NCBI GenBank assembly: GCA_963576565.1
Contig: OY755042.1
Span: 558,001 to 622,000, forward strand
Direction of reading: 5' to 3'
DNA: 64,000 bases
Source of the DNA: Aspidapion aeneum
Taxonomy: Eukaryota; Arthropoda; Insecta; Coleoptera; Brentidae
Part shown: one piece after another, positions 10,485 to 51,799 of the stretch
Layout of the letters: each line of letters begins with the position of its first letter
How positions within the stretch are numbered: the stretch's first letter is position 1
Translations under genes and position numbers: made by a program
The notes under the pieces: model-generated
Database searches by the model: none
Told to the model about the DNA's origin: nothing
What the model saw: only the letters and a program-made list of their open reading frames with translations

Positions 10485-11110
10485 AAAAACATTTCATGTA
10501 AGAAAAAAGCCAAGTACGCGAAAATGGTATTCCGTAAAAAGAATTGAGATAAAAGTAAAGCCAAGTTCTCCAATACAAATTTCAAAATGAAAGGTTCTTA
10601 ATAGTTTTTCTAAACTTTGCTATCACAGCCAAACTTCTTTATGTTCAATTTAGCACTGTACCTAAGAGTCATTTGCAGCCGTAATAGCCAAGTTTAGAAA
10701 AACATTTTCAAACTAATAAGAACCTTATATTTTGAAATTTGTATTGGAAAACAGGCTTTACTTTTATCTCAATTCTTTTTACGGAATACCATTTTCGCAT
10801 ACTTGGCTTTTTTTAAATGAAATGTTTTTGTTATGATTTTTCTTCTTTTTTAAAGGAATTGGATAATATTTAATTTTTATAGTAGTAAAATATGCGTAAT
10901 ATTGTTCAAAACTTTTGCAATGCCTTATTTAAAATTTTGAGGTTTTTCATTTTTCTCCATGGCTTTATCATAGTGCCTATCAGTCTTCCAAAGCTCAGCT
11001 CTCTAACGTTTCTGGAAGTGGACAATGCTACTTTTACATAACTTTATATATATAGAGGAGGGGAGTAAATTAGAATTTTAGAGTTTTTTGATTTTTTCCA
11101 GCGGTTTGGT
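10485..11110 (-). mobile_element. Foldback MITE G copy 2 with attached array unit
   Basis: 10490-10840 repeats the two-armed fold seen at 8520-8885. 10845-11060 is the reverse complement of the 8400-8520 tail plus one array unit (AGCTCAGCTCTCTAACG). Order and content are those of 7840-8885 seen in reverse, so this is a second, inverted copy of the same composite element. Confidence 0.7.
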
Positions 11111-11269
11111 CATAATTTCTATCAATCTGTCAAATTTCAGGTTTGTAGCATGTCTGGAAGTACAGTAGAATTTTGATGATCTATACATGAGTGAGTGAGT
11201 CTGTGAGTGGAAATTTCGACGTTTTTTGAAATTTCGTAACTACTTTCCTACTCTTTGTTTGAAACTCGT

Positions 11270-11393
11270 AGACAATGATTGTGTAGAAATAAAATTTCAG
11301 ACTTCCATTGTCTTTATTTATTTTACACTTTACACTTGATAACGGTTAGAGATACTTACTGACCGAAACGTCGTGTTTTAAAATAAATAAAGA
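11270..11393 (+). repeat. Penelope-type terminal repeat with hammerhead-like fold
   Basis: ACTTGATAACGGTTAGAG...CTGACCGAAACGTCG at about 11333-11373 has the layout of a hammerhead core. A degenerate TTGATAA precedes a 7-bp stem II (CGGTTAG/CTGACCG), which is followed by AAAC and GTC. Relatives lie at 25385-25450 (partial) and 53745-53880. The sequence ACTTCCATTGTCTTTATTT is found on both sides of MITE H copy 2 in inverted orientation. The core deviates from CUGANGA, so cleavage is doubtful. Confidence 0.45.
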
Positions 11394-11688
11394 CAGTGGC
11401 GCACCCAGGAATGTGTCTTGGGGGGGGCCCGACAGCTACAAAGCGCGCCCTCAAAAAATTTGCTACCAAAAAAAAAAGGTCATCATGTGTGGGGGAGGCC
11501 GACAGGTACAAAGGGCACCCTCAAAAATCCTGCGACCAAAACAAAAAAAAAAAAAAAGGTCATCATATCTTTTCGCCTCCTGCTGTCCAATTTTAAGGTA
11601 TTTTTCATGTTTTATCATCAAATATGTACAAAATAATTAAAAATCTAAGGCCCGGGCCCCGGGGCCCCCCCCCCTGGGTGCGCCCATG
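11394..11688. mobile_element. MITE H, copy 2
   Basis: Ends CAGTGGCGCACCCAGG / CCTGGGTGCGCCCATG with duplication ATAAAGA (11387-11393, 11689-11695). Internally it is duplicated: two units, each with ACAAAG-GCGCCCTCAAAAA and a poly-A run before GGTCATCAT. The three overlapping ORFs at 11396-11640 follow the low-complexity A-runs and are not genes. Confidence 0.85.
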
Positions 11689-11759
11689 ATAAAGACAATG
11701 GAAGTCCGAAATTTTATTTCTACTTTCCTACTTTATGGAATTCCATGAAACTAGGAGGG

Positions 11760-11890
11760 GTTGTTAACTTTATGAAGATCTACGACTGTGCAAAGTTCGA
11801 GATTCGTAGCTTATTCCGAAGTAGAGTTTCAGATAGGTCAAATATGGGCTGAAATGTTTCAAAAAAGATGGTACGGCAGCGCGAACTTGG
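11760..11890 (-). repeat. Dispersed repeat shared with the right window edge
   Basis: The block with GATCTACGACTGTGCAAAGT and GAAGTAGAGTTTCAGATAGG reappears reverse-complemented at 63870-64000. The second copy runs off the window. No coding sequence is evident. Confidence 0.65.
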
Positions 11891-11989
11891 CGATTTAGAG
11901 TGTTTAAGGTCGCTGATTTTGATTTTTGAATTAAACTTGAAAATAATTATTAAACTGGCGGATATTTCTATTTATAAACCGATAATTAT

Positions 11990-12320
11990 TAAATGTGCCA
12001 CTTTGGGGTATGTAAGGCATTTGCGTTTCTACAGGGGGGGGGTAAAGGGCGGTTAATAGGGGTTAAGGAGGGTAAAGGAGGAGGAGGGTAATTACCCTCT
12101 CTGCAGTAGTAAGGGGCACAAATATATGTATGGGAGTCAAATAAATGTCGAACCTTTTTTTTTAATAATAAAACTACATATTAATTCTATTTTTTTCTCA
12201 AAGGACGCCAGGGGCGCCAAGCGCAGTGGGGCGTGGGGGGGGGGGGCGTTCGACCCTCCTGACCCCCTATACGACACGCCACTGCCTTTCAGAACACGAA
12301 AAAATATGTAAAGTTTAAGG
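11990..12320. other. Low-complexity G-rich and C-rich stretch, degraded MITE remains
   Basis: G-runs (12030-12095, 12230-12246) and a CAGTGGGGCGTG / CACGCCACTG pair near 12215 and 12275 look like hAT-type ends. The flanks do not form a matching duplication, so no element is called. Confidence 0.3.
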
Positions 12321-12369
12321 GCGGCTAGCTACTACAGTTAAGGTAAAGGCTAATAATTTTTTTTTATAA

Positions 12370-12455
12370 AACAAACACCCAACTGGTAAATTTGCTTGTA
12401 ACTACCAGTCGCAGTTGGGTACAAAATTGACGGGTATACCTATAATAATGTACGA
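12370..12455 (+). repeat. Single arm of the ACACCCAACTG MITE
   Basis: ACACCCAACTGGTAAATTTG through GGTATACCTATAAT matches the left arm of the complete two-armed element at 62459-62690. The other arm is missing here. Confidence 0.6.
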
Positions 12456-12865
12456 AATGCTATTGCATACATAAAGTTCAAAATTTAATACATATCGGTT
12501 AATAAAAGGATAAGTCAGCCATATTAAAACGCCATTTTGATTTTGGGCAATTTTAATTTATACTTAGATCTCATAATCCGTGACAGTTCATAAAGGAAAA
12601 AATCCGCCATTTTGCCCCGGCGACTAATCGAGTTGGCTGCGAGTTAGCCCGGCGGCAAATCGGGTCAGCGGCGAGTTGGCCCGGCGGCAAATCTGCCACG
12701 ACGAGCAGCCGGTGGCGGCGAATTTTCCTAAAGCCTGACCAGAAGGTGTATTTTGTGTGTCAAAACTAAATATATTTTGGGATTTAAGCGGAGAAATTTT
12801 TTCACCCCCGTAGATCCGCGCCTGCTAAAACAATATTTTAATAATTACTCGTTATCGCATAAACC
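12456..12865. other. Unassigned DNA with a short GC-rich patch
   Basis: 12610-12720 contains imperfect direct repeats of GGCGGCAAATC and GCGAGTTGGC. No frame or RNA gene was recognised. Confidence 0.25.
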
Positions 12866-13177
12866 GAAATAACCAGTGGCGGAGCCAAGATTTCCGGAGG
12901 AGAGGGGCCAAAGTGGTAGCAAACATCAAAATATTTTTTATAAACGGTTTTTGATAGATCTGAGGTGCGAAATTTAGTATCTAAAGGTGGTGCGAAATGG
13001 ATTTAAAAATTAAGTAGAATTAGGGTTACCAGATGAAAACGTCTCTAACCAGGACCAGCCGTCAAGAAAATCCGGACAAAATCCGGACGTCAAAATTTTT
13101 TCGATGCCACACACAAAAAATCAACTTTTTTTTTTATTGAAACAATAACTAATAAATAACATAATATACCTACTATT

Positions 13178-13480
13178 TTATAGGTACTTTTCACTGCTTT
13201 GTATTTTATTCAACAGCGTTGAATTTTTAGGCAGAAGTACAAAATCGTAAAATTCTGAGCAGCTCATATTTCTTAAATTGTATGAAGTCATGAGTATTCC
13301 TTTTACAGAAAAAAGCAGCCTATTTCTTTCTTTGGTCCACTGCGTAGAAATACTTGCATTAAAATATTTTGCCCATTTTTCGTGGGTAGGCAGATTGTGG
13401 TCATCAGAAGTAAAATTGTCTGATATGTACTTTTTTAGATTACAAACTTCATCAAAAAAATTGTGTGTGCTTAAGACCAC
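13178..13480 (-). pseudogene. hAT transposase C-terminal fragment (copy 2)
   Basis: 100 residues nearly identical to the ORF at 878-1180, with the same WTKERNRL, SCSEFYDF and IQSSEKYL motifs. Catalytic and ERxFS regions are missing. Conservation of the open frame between the copies may reflect youth rather than selection. Confidence 0.6.
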
Positions 13481-13620
13481 ACGGCAGAAGTGTAATTCAA
13501 CAAGGCGAAATTATTAATACTACTTTAAGCGGGGTCTTAACATAACGTTTTACCTTACGTCTTGCCTGTCAGTCAAAAGGGTCAAGTATGACGGTTGAAA
13601 GACTAACGTAGACACTTGAT

Positions 13621-14189
13621 AGAAAAAAACAGAAGAAGGCTCGTTACTCAGCATAATAAAAAATAGTTTAAAAAAAAATATAATAATAAACCAAATATCT
13701 AAGAAACAAATCAGTTAAAATAAATAAAGAATAATAAATAAATAGATAAATAAAAAATTCGAATGCACAATTACCCTTATACACACCACCCTTGAAAATA
13801 TTTGTGTTATTGTCAGAATGAGTGTAAAAATTTATGTTGAATGTATGTATATGTATATCTGAGATCCCATCTTTCCTAGTTAAAACAATGAAAACATAGG
13901 GATAATTGACGGAACAGTGGAAGAAAACAAGACAAACATCTGGCAGGAAGAAGAGAACTGGGTTGCGAGTGGCAAAAAGAAACTGAGAGCGAAGGAGGAG
14001 AAGAGGAAAGTAGGAGGGAAGAACATTGGTGTTCCAGGAAGGGAAGAAAGAAGTGATTGTTTTTGAGAGATAGAAAAAGAGCACAGGCTCTAAGTGGCTT
14101 AGATGCCAGACTTCCTTAGAGCCAATCGATGTGTGCTGGCTAATCGATCCACAGGGATCAGAGCCAAGAACCAAACATTGAATTGAATT
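13621..14189. mobile_element. Unclassified 569-bp insertion with 10-bp duplication
   Basis: Comparison with hAT copy 1 shows 13621-14189 to be foreign. GACACTTGAT precedes it (13611-13620) and follows it (14190-14199). No inverted termini are visible. A variable-length target duplication and an A/T-rich left end suggest a retroposed SINE or truncated LINE on the minus strand. A 168-codon frame (13668-14174, minus) is serine/leucine/phenylalanine-rich and shows no known domain. Confidence 0.7.
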
Positions 14190-14389
14190 GACACTTGATA
14201 GTGTTAACGTACGTTTTTAGATCAGTTTTTGATACAAAACGATGGTTTTATTGGAAAACCACGCATTGTTTTGATCCGGTCAGTTCTCTAGGCGGTCTTC
14301 CGTCTTAAATCAGTTCAAGTAAAACGTCCGTTTTCCGTCTACACACAAAGTTTTACTTGATGCGTTTTGACTGAACAGGCAAGATGTAA

Positions 14390-15420
14390 TAGTGGGTTTA
14401 CACATGCATGAATTTAGTGGCGCCAGTGTTCGCGCCAGTTCTATTTGCACGCCAGTAAAGGTTTACACTATTGTGCGAAAATTAAAAAGACTGGCACGCC
14501 AGTTTCATTTTTAAAGTGTACACGATACGCGATATGTCGGCTGAACTCTCGGAAGCCTGCAAAATAGTCGCTAAACTTTTATTGAAAAAAATAATAAAAG
14601 AGATTCAGGAAAAGAAACAACGAAAAGGCCGTATCTGCATGGGTTAAAGCATGGATTGCTAGTCGATCTACTTTGGGTACTTCCGAAAATCTTTTAGGAG
14701 AACTTGCAGCAGAAGATCCTGCGAGCTATAAAAGCCATCTTCGAATGACAAAGCAACATTTTGATATTCTTCTAGAGTTTCTCTTATTTAAACAACATTC
14801 TTTAAAATTCGGTCTGCTACTTTAAACCATGGTACTTTTGGGGTGTATACTTCATTTGCACCGACTCCGGAACGTTGGCTTTTTTAAATTTTTGTCAATT
14901 CCAAAGCATATGTGTTTCTTATGGATCATATTTTTGCTTTTACTTCTGCAACTTCAAAGCCTTCAATAGTGAACTAATTTTTTGGGAAGCATTATCTCGA
15001 CTATCTTTGTTTTTATACGAACTACTGTGTACATCCCATAAACAAGGAAAACATTCATAGCCTTCAAGAAACTGTATGGTCAGTTCCGCTGACCCCTTTT
15101 TTTAGCCATATTAAGCTATAAAAACAAAAATAAACAAAATTTTTAAGCTCAAACACAATGAAAATAAAAAATAATGTAAAATAATGAACTTAAAACTGGC
15201 GAGCCGACGTGCAAGCACTTGTTTACACATGAAAATTTTCCTTTTCTGCGCGCATGCGTCACCACTGGCGCCAGCAAATTCAGTCAGCTGCAGACTTTTT
15301 TGATACATGCATGCAAAAAAATAACTTGTGTGCAAGTCGGTGTTTACACTTGCAAATTTAACTTACTGGCGCGCCAGTTTTTATTAGCGCCAGCAAATCC
15401 ATGCATGTGTAAACTCTCCT
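14390..15420. mobile_element. PIF/Harbinger DNA transposon nested in hAT copy 2
   Basis: Termini share GTTTACACATGCATG in inverted orientation, with several bases outside it. They are flanked by a 3-bp duplication TAA (14387-14389, 15421-15423), as expected for PIF/Harbinger. The intact site is visible in hAT copy 1 near 798. GCGCCAG motifs are repeated inside both ends. It contains a decayed transposase start. Confidence 0.9.
14534..14796 (+). pseudogene. PIF/Harbinger transposase N-terminal fragment
   Basis: The frame opens MSAELSEACKIVAKLLLKK and, after one frameshift near 14630, continues WVKAWIASRSTLGTSENLL, ELAAEDPASYKSHLRMT and KQHFDILLEFL. The order 'W-V-x-x-W-x-x-R', 'G-x-x-x-x-L-x-x-E-L', 'D-P-x-x-Y-x-x-x-L-R-M' and 'F-D-x-L-L' is that of HARBI1/ALP1-like transposases ahead of the DDE domain. 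The frame ends by 14800 and the catalytic domain is not recognisable, so it is dead. Confidence 0.8.
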
Positions 15421-15769
15421 TAAGGTAAAACGTTATGTGAAGACCCCGTTTAAAGGTGAATTCAGACTGCTAAATTTATCGACGGTTATTGTTTAATTAC
15501 ATTTTTTGATACTAGTTTATTTTGCATTATTTGATGTTTATAAAGGCGGCTACTTTAAAATCCGGACGTTTATGAAAAATCCGCCCGGACCCACCCGGAC
15601 GTAGTAAAAATCGGGACATGTCCGGATTAATCCGGACGTCTGGTAACCCTAAGTAGAATTTGTGACAAATTATTAATTAAATAAGTGATGCGACTAAACT
15701 AAAAAATAAGTTATATGTATGAGTGGGGGGGGCTTTCTGGCCCCCGCTGGATCCGCCTATGGAAATAAC

Positions 15770-16206
15770 CATAATTCACTTCCAGGTCCTCTAAAGTGTA
15801 ATGTTAGGTATAAGTTATTTATGTTTAAATAGAACAACTATGGTATATTTCTACACGAGAAAATCTTTTTTGGAATGAATTACAAAATCTTATCTAAAGC
15901 AACGCCCTTATCAAGATAATCTGTAAACATAACGTGAACTAATTTAAGAAATGTATTCCAAGCTTTTCCTCGGTCCTGCAGAAAATCAGCTGCCAAGAAA
16001 CACCACTTTAAGGGTGCTAAAGTTGGCTCGTCGACAAAGAACGTCAAATAACTTTTCAACAAGTGCGAGAGTAACACATTTGTACGAGTCCATAAAAGCG
16101 CCCCTAAAACTTCGAAAACCCTCATCCGAAAACAGAGAAGGGTGCATTTGCCCTGCTTGCGGCCCGAGAAAGAAACAGAGTTAGGGGTGTATACCTCGGC
16201 TACGGG
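15770..16206. other. Unassigned DNA upstream of Hmx
   Basis: Overlapping ORFs on both strands (15880-16184) shadow each other and lack motifs. Untranslated 5' exons or enhancers of Hmx could lie here, but nothing in the sequence proves it. Confidence 0.3.
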
Positions 16207-16289
16207 GTGTGTCCTTTAATTCACCGCCCCGAAAACAGGACAAATGTAATCTAAACATTTACGAGGGCTACTTCCTCATAGACAAGCAG

Positions 16290-16386
16290 ATCGTTTACCC
16301 GCAGTGGCCGTTTTATGTTAATGCATAAAAACACGCGTTTTGTAGTTCGTATTTTTATAATCATTAATTTGTGACGCGTTTAAAAA
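16290..16386 (+). promoter_or_regulatory. Hmx: Possible core promoter / 5'UTR of Hmx
   Basis: GCATAAAAAC at 16323-16332 is a weak TATA-like element about 55-65 bp ahead of the start codon. TAAT-containing homeodomain-type sites (TTAATGCAT, CATTAATTTG) lie around it. The ATG at 16387 is preceded by TTTAAAAA, with A at -3, compatible with insect start contexts. No initiator is convincing, and transcription could begin in an upstream non-coding exon. Confidence 0.25.
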
Positions 16387-48518
<32,132 letters not shown>

Positions 48519-48689
48519 AAGTAGTATATTTGGAAGTTTTTGGTACCAACACGATTGGTATGTACATGGTTAGACTATGACTATGAAAGTATTTTAAAAC
48601 ATTTTATCTTTGTTTGAGAAATAGTTTTTTTTCAAATAATTTAGTGCTCTATGGTGTCCACTTTTATAGTTGTGGAGATTTTTTCAAAA
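48519..48689 (+). other. Hmx: Hmx 3' untranslated region, proximal part
   Basis: AT-rich sequence after the stop. No canonical AATAAA was found before the Penelope-like palindrome at 48708, so the transcript may read into that element, use a variant signal, or end further down. Confidence 0.4.
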
Positions 48690-48782
48690 CTATCTTCAAT
48701 CAAATTGTGAAAGGCTTTCGCGGCCATCGTCCAATGGTGGGTGTGCTTTCGGGCTGTTCGGCCGTCGTTGTTGGAAATTCGT

Positions 48783-48825
48783 TCTCGACGTTTCGCCATC
48801 TCGAGTGGATGGCATCTTCAGGAGA
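48783..48825 (-). ncRNA. Hammerhead ribozyme motif, left arm
   Basis: Minus strand: TCTC (stem I) - CTGAAGA - stem II GCCATC / GATGGC with loop CACTCGA - GAAAC - GTC - GAGA (stem I partner). CTGAAGA fits CUGANGA, GAAA is intact, and GUC is the favoured cleavage triplet. Stem III is only the self-complementary ACGU, so a dimeric fold would be needed, as proposed for minimal Penelope hammerheads. Confidence 0.75.
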
Positions 48826-49083
48826 TGTTGACTGTTTGTCGGCTTCTCGAAGACTGGTGGTTAGTCTGTCGCGGGCGCAGGTTATATACGCTATGGTGGG
48901 CGGGGCGTATATCAGAGCTGGTCGGTGATTGGTCGCTTACAATAACAAAACTGAATCAAGGGAATGTGACCAATCACCGACCAGCTCTGATATACGCCCC
49001 GCCCATCATAGCGTATATAACCTGCGCCCGCGACAGTCTAACCACCAGTCTTCGAGAACCCGACAAACAGTAAACAGTCAACA

Positions 49084-49126
49084 TCTCCTGAAGATGCCAT
49101 CCACTCGAGATGGTGAAACGTCGAGA
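49084..49126 (+). ncRNA. Hammerhead ribozyme motif, right arm
   Basis: Same elements as the left-arm motif, read on the plus strand: TCTC-CTGAAGA-T-GCCATC/GATGGT-GAAAC-GTC-GAGA. Stem II has one G-U closing pair. All catalytic core bases are in place. Confidence 0.75.
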
Positions 49127-49184
49127 ACGAATTTCCAACGACGACGGCCGAACAGCCCGAAAGCACACCCACCTATCTTCAATC

Positions 49185-49253
49185 AATTGGTAAAAGATCA
49201 CACAATTTTAAGTTATCGGGTGTTTGTCTTCAATTTGAGTAGGGAGGCCAGTG
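49185..49253 (+). repeat. Fragment of tandem repeat D
   Basis: ACAATTTTAAGTTATCGGG, GTGTTTGTCTTCAATTTGAG and a GTGTGAATTGG junction match the units at 51.8-52.7 kb. The fragment abuts the decayed Hmx exon copy. Confidence 0.6.
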
Positions 49254-49346
49254 TGAATTGGTGTGTGTTCCTATTTTGTATCACGAATTTTCTGCTAAAC
49301 CACGCATTAAATATTCACCGTAGTTTGGAAAGTAGAGACTCCGGGA
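49254..49346 (+). pseudogene. Decayed duplicate of part of Hmx exon 5
   Basis: TTGGTGTGTGTTCCTATTTTG, then CACGAATTTTCTGCTAA, ACCACGCATTAAATATTCAC and AGTTTGGAAAGTAGAGACTC follow Hmx exon 5 at about 48259-48378 with scattered substitutions. About 28 bp (the PAMRHPFDQ codons) have been deleted. One frame still reads [16 protein letters not shown] against [16 protein letters not shown] in the gene. Cut off at the right by element E copy 2. It is a partial DNA duplication with no homeobox, hence non-functional. Confidence 0.85.
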
Positions 49347-49347
49347 T

Positions 49348-50954
49348 GCGTATTTACGTTTCCGTGCTCATTTTACGTCGGCGCGGTTTTGAAATGGACA
49401 CGGAAATGTTACAATATATTTGGGTTCAAATACGTGTTGATTTTAAGAGTTTTGATCTCGAAATGAGCACGGATCTGTAAGAGAATATCGCTCATTAAAC
49501 TATTACAAAAGCTTATTCAACTGTCAGGTTAAAACGCTAACATAACGAAAGCTAATCAATCAAATCTAACCGAACCGAACCAAAGCAAACTGAACCAATA
49601 ATTAAAAAAAATCTTTCCTGACTTCTTTCCCGGGATCCTAGAGGGTGTGAATAGGGTTGTAGTTTAGTTTGGTTAGGTTAGGTTTGGTTCGGTTTAGTTA
49701 GGATCGGTTCGTGCTGATTTCACGGCAGCGCTGTTTTGAAATAGACACGGAAATGTTGCAACATACTTGGTTACAAATGCGTGTTGATTTTAAAGCGCCG
49801 AGGCTTGAACAAGGCACGGATTTGTATTGAATTACGCAGCGCAGGGGTTTACTTATTAGTGCACATTTGAATCTTAAATTGGATTCACGTTGTTTATTAG
49901 TTTGATTTTGAGGTTATATGTTTGTTAATATGAAAATTATGGAGCAGTTTAAAAGTATTTGTACCAATATTACTCAAGATTTTGAAATTCTTTAAAGTTT
50001 GAAGAACACTCTTCAATTAACTATACCTGCAAAGTTCAGTGTTCAGTGTCTTACACCGGCAACTACGACAACATATGTTGTTCTGTTATTAATAAATTTT
50101 AATTATTTAAATGATTTTTACTTGATTTCTAACCACATGAAAATAGAAAGTTTCAAAAACCTAACCTAACGAAAGCTAATCAATCAAATCTAACCGAACC
50201 GAACCAAAGCAAACTGAACCAATAATTTTTTTCAAAAAAAAACTTTCCTGAGTTACTAAACGGGATCTTAGGGGATGTGAATCCGAACCGAACCGATCCT
50301 AACTAAACCGAATCAAACCTAACCTAACCAAACTAAACTACAACACTATTCACACCCTCTAGGATCCCGGGAAAGAAGTCAGGAAAGTTTTTTATTAATA
50401 GTTGATTCAGTTTGCTTTGGTTCGGTTCGGTTTGGTTCAATTCGGTTCGTTTCGGTTTCACATCCTCTAGGATCCCGGGTAGGAGGTCAGGAAAGTTTTT
50501 TTTTTGAAAAAAATTATTGGTTCAGTTTGCTTTGGTTCGGTTCGGTTAGATTTGATTGATTAGCTTTCGTTATGTTAGCGTTTTAACCTGACAGTTGAAT
50601 ACGCTTTTGTAATACAGTCGAACCTCTATAACTCGAACCTGAAGGGACAATCAAAACAGTTCGAGTTATGGAGAGTTCGAGTTATAGAAACTCGAGTTAC
50701 ATAGGTTAAAATACATGTAAAAAGTGCAGGGACCGCTTAAAAGGTTCGAGTTATAGAGGGGTTCGAGTTATAGAGGTTCGAGTTAGAGAGGTTCGACTGT
50801 AGTTTAATGAGCGATGTTCTCTTACAGATTCGTGCTCATTTCGAGATCAAAACTCTTAAAATCAACACGTATTTGAGCCCAAATATATTGTAACATTTCC
50901 GTGTCTATTTCAAAACCGCGCCGACGTGAAATGAGCACGGAAACGTAAATACGC
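49348..50954. mobile_element. Inverted-repeat element E, copy 2
   Basis: GCGTATTTACGTTTCCGTG at the left and its complement at the right end, as in copy 1. (AACCGAACC)-type and (GGTTCGGTT)-type DNA lies at 49560-49710 and 50180-50560. No target duplication is visible, so the ends may have rearranged. It carries a TA-inserted pogo-type MITE (50615-50799). Confidence 0.75.
50615..50799. mobile_element. pogo/Tigger-like MITE nested in element E
   Basis: CAGTCGAACCTCTATAACTC ... GTTAGAGAGGTTCGACTG with TA at 50613-50614 and 50800-50801. The interior repeats GTTCGAGTTATAGA. The empty site TAATAGTTTAATGAGCG is preserved in complement at 49485-49505. Confidence 0.85.
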
Positions 50955-50974
50955 CACACCGGAAGGCGAAATGA

Positions 50975-51757
50975 CGTTCACGATTAACAACCATTTATCT
51001 ACCTCGATTAATTGGGTAAAATTTAACTTGTCGTGCATGCGCATATCAAACATAAAACATGAGAGCTTTACTTTACTCCTTTTTTTTGTCAAAATTATTT
51101 TTTTTAAAATTTTACCAAGTGTTTGGGCACTTTAAGATGCCCTTTTCAACCCACTTACATAATGTGGTATATCCCTTGCCATAGACAAATACACTTTTGT
51201 GACATTTCCAACCTCTTTTTTTATCATGTGCATAATGACAGCAACAAGACGAATTCTGAAAAACGGCATGTCTTTGAGTTGTTTTTATCTGTGCGTTTTT
51301 TTTGTCAAAATAGAGTCAGCATCTTTTTGTTTAAGACAGTGACAGTTTTACCTTTAATTTTATATCAATATGACATACCTATTTAATTTTTGAAATATTT
51401 CTGGTTAGGAAATATGTTTGCCAAGGACTATTATATAATGAGGACGGAACTCCATTATTAGAAGCCAAGTTTTTCAATAAACTTCAAATTGATTAATAAT
51501 ATGTCCATATTATGTCAAAACAAATACAAAAGGAACATCTTTATTGTTACAAAATTCTAGTACAGTTTTTGGTCACTTCAAAGAATAACATAAATGTTCA
51601 TCTTTTAAATCTGTGTTATTGGCGGGAAATTCCTTTCGATTTAAATCCTCCAATAAAAAAATACAAAATTAACAAATGACAGACAGAAGACGTCCGGTGA
51701 ATGCCCGGCGCGTCTGGGTAAAATTCACACGGTAAATTTTAACCCGAATCGTGAACG
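50975..51757. repeat. Possible inverted-repeat element, diverged
   Basis: GTTCACGATT near 50976 against AATCGTGAAC near 51746, and GGGTAAAATTTAAC near 51015 against GTAAATTTTAACCC near 51732. The interior is AT-rich without a supported frame. No duplication was resolved. Confidence 0.35.
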
Positions 51758-51799
51758 CACTTCAGCAGTTGTGGGATAGTTGTGGAACAGTTGTTTAAG

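Larger units (their letters stand above)
13021..15651 (-). mobile_element. hAT-type DNA transposon A, copy 2 (inverted, nested)
   Basis: TAGGGTTACCAGA ends as in copy 1, with exact duplication AGTAGAAT (13013-13020, 15652-15659). It is 2631 bp because two foreign segments were inserted (13621-14189 and 14390-15420). Removing them leaves about 1.03 kb collinear with copy 1, including the transposase C-terminal ORF. Copy 1 has an extra block with the TTTA microsatellite. Confidence 0.9.
12874..15761. mobile_element. Outer hAT-type MITE hosting nested transposons
   Basis: Left end CAGTGGCGGAGCCA, right end TGGATCCGCCTATG, with perfect 8-bp duplication GAAATAAC (12866-12873, 15762-15769). Without its insertions it is about 257 bp. 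hAT copy 2 (13021-15651) sits inside it with its own duplication, and that copy in turn contains two further insertions. Confidence 0.85.
48708..49172. mobile_element. Penelope-like palindromic element with two hammerhead ribozymes
   Basis: Inverted arms of about 200 bp (48735-48930 and 48960-49172) around a 30-bp centre. The whole is flanked by CTATCTTCAATCAA(A)TTG (48690-48707, 49173-49189), a 17-18 bp target duplication. Each arm has a hammerhead core. GC content exceeds that of the surroundings. No RT is included. Non-autonomous, terminal-repeat-only insertions of this shape are known for Penelope-like elements. The ORFs at 48614-49201 are mirrored arm sequence. Confidence 0.85.

Noticed and set aside
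12215..12285. CAGTGGGGCGTG / CACGCCACTG pair as a hAT MITE
   Set aside because: Flanking 8-mers do not match, and the spacing is dominated by G-runs; may be coincidence or an old remnant.
15951..16184. 77-aa ORF upstream of Hmx with CPACGPRKK ending
   Set aside because: Overlapped by an equal ORF on the other strand; the Cys pair is too short to call a zinc finger and no splice context was found.
48929..49480. 183-aa ORF downstream of Hmx as a gene
   Set aside because: It is a run through the palindrome arm, repeat D, the decayed Hmx exon copy and element E; no single origin.
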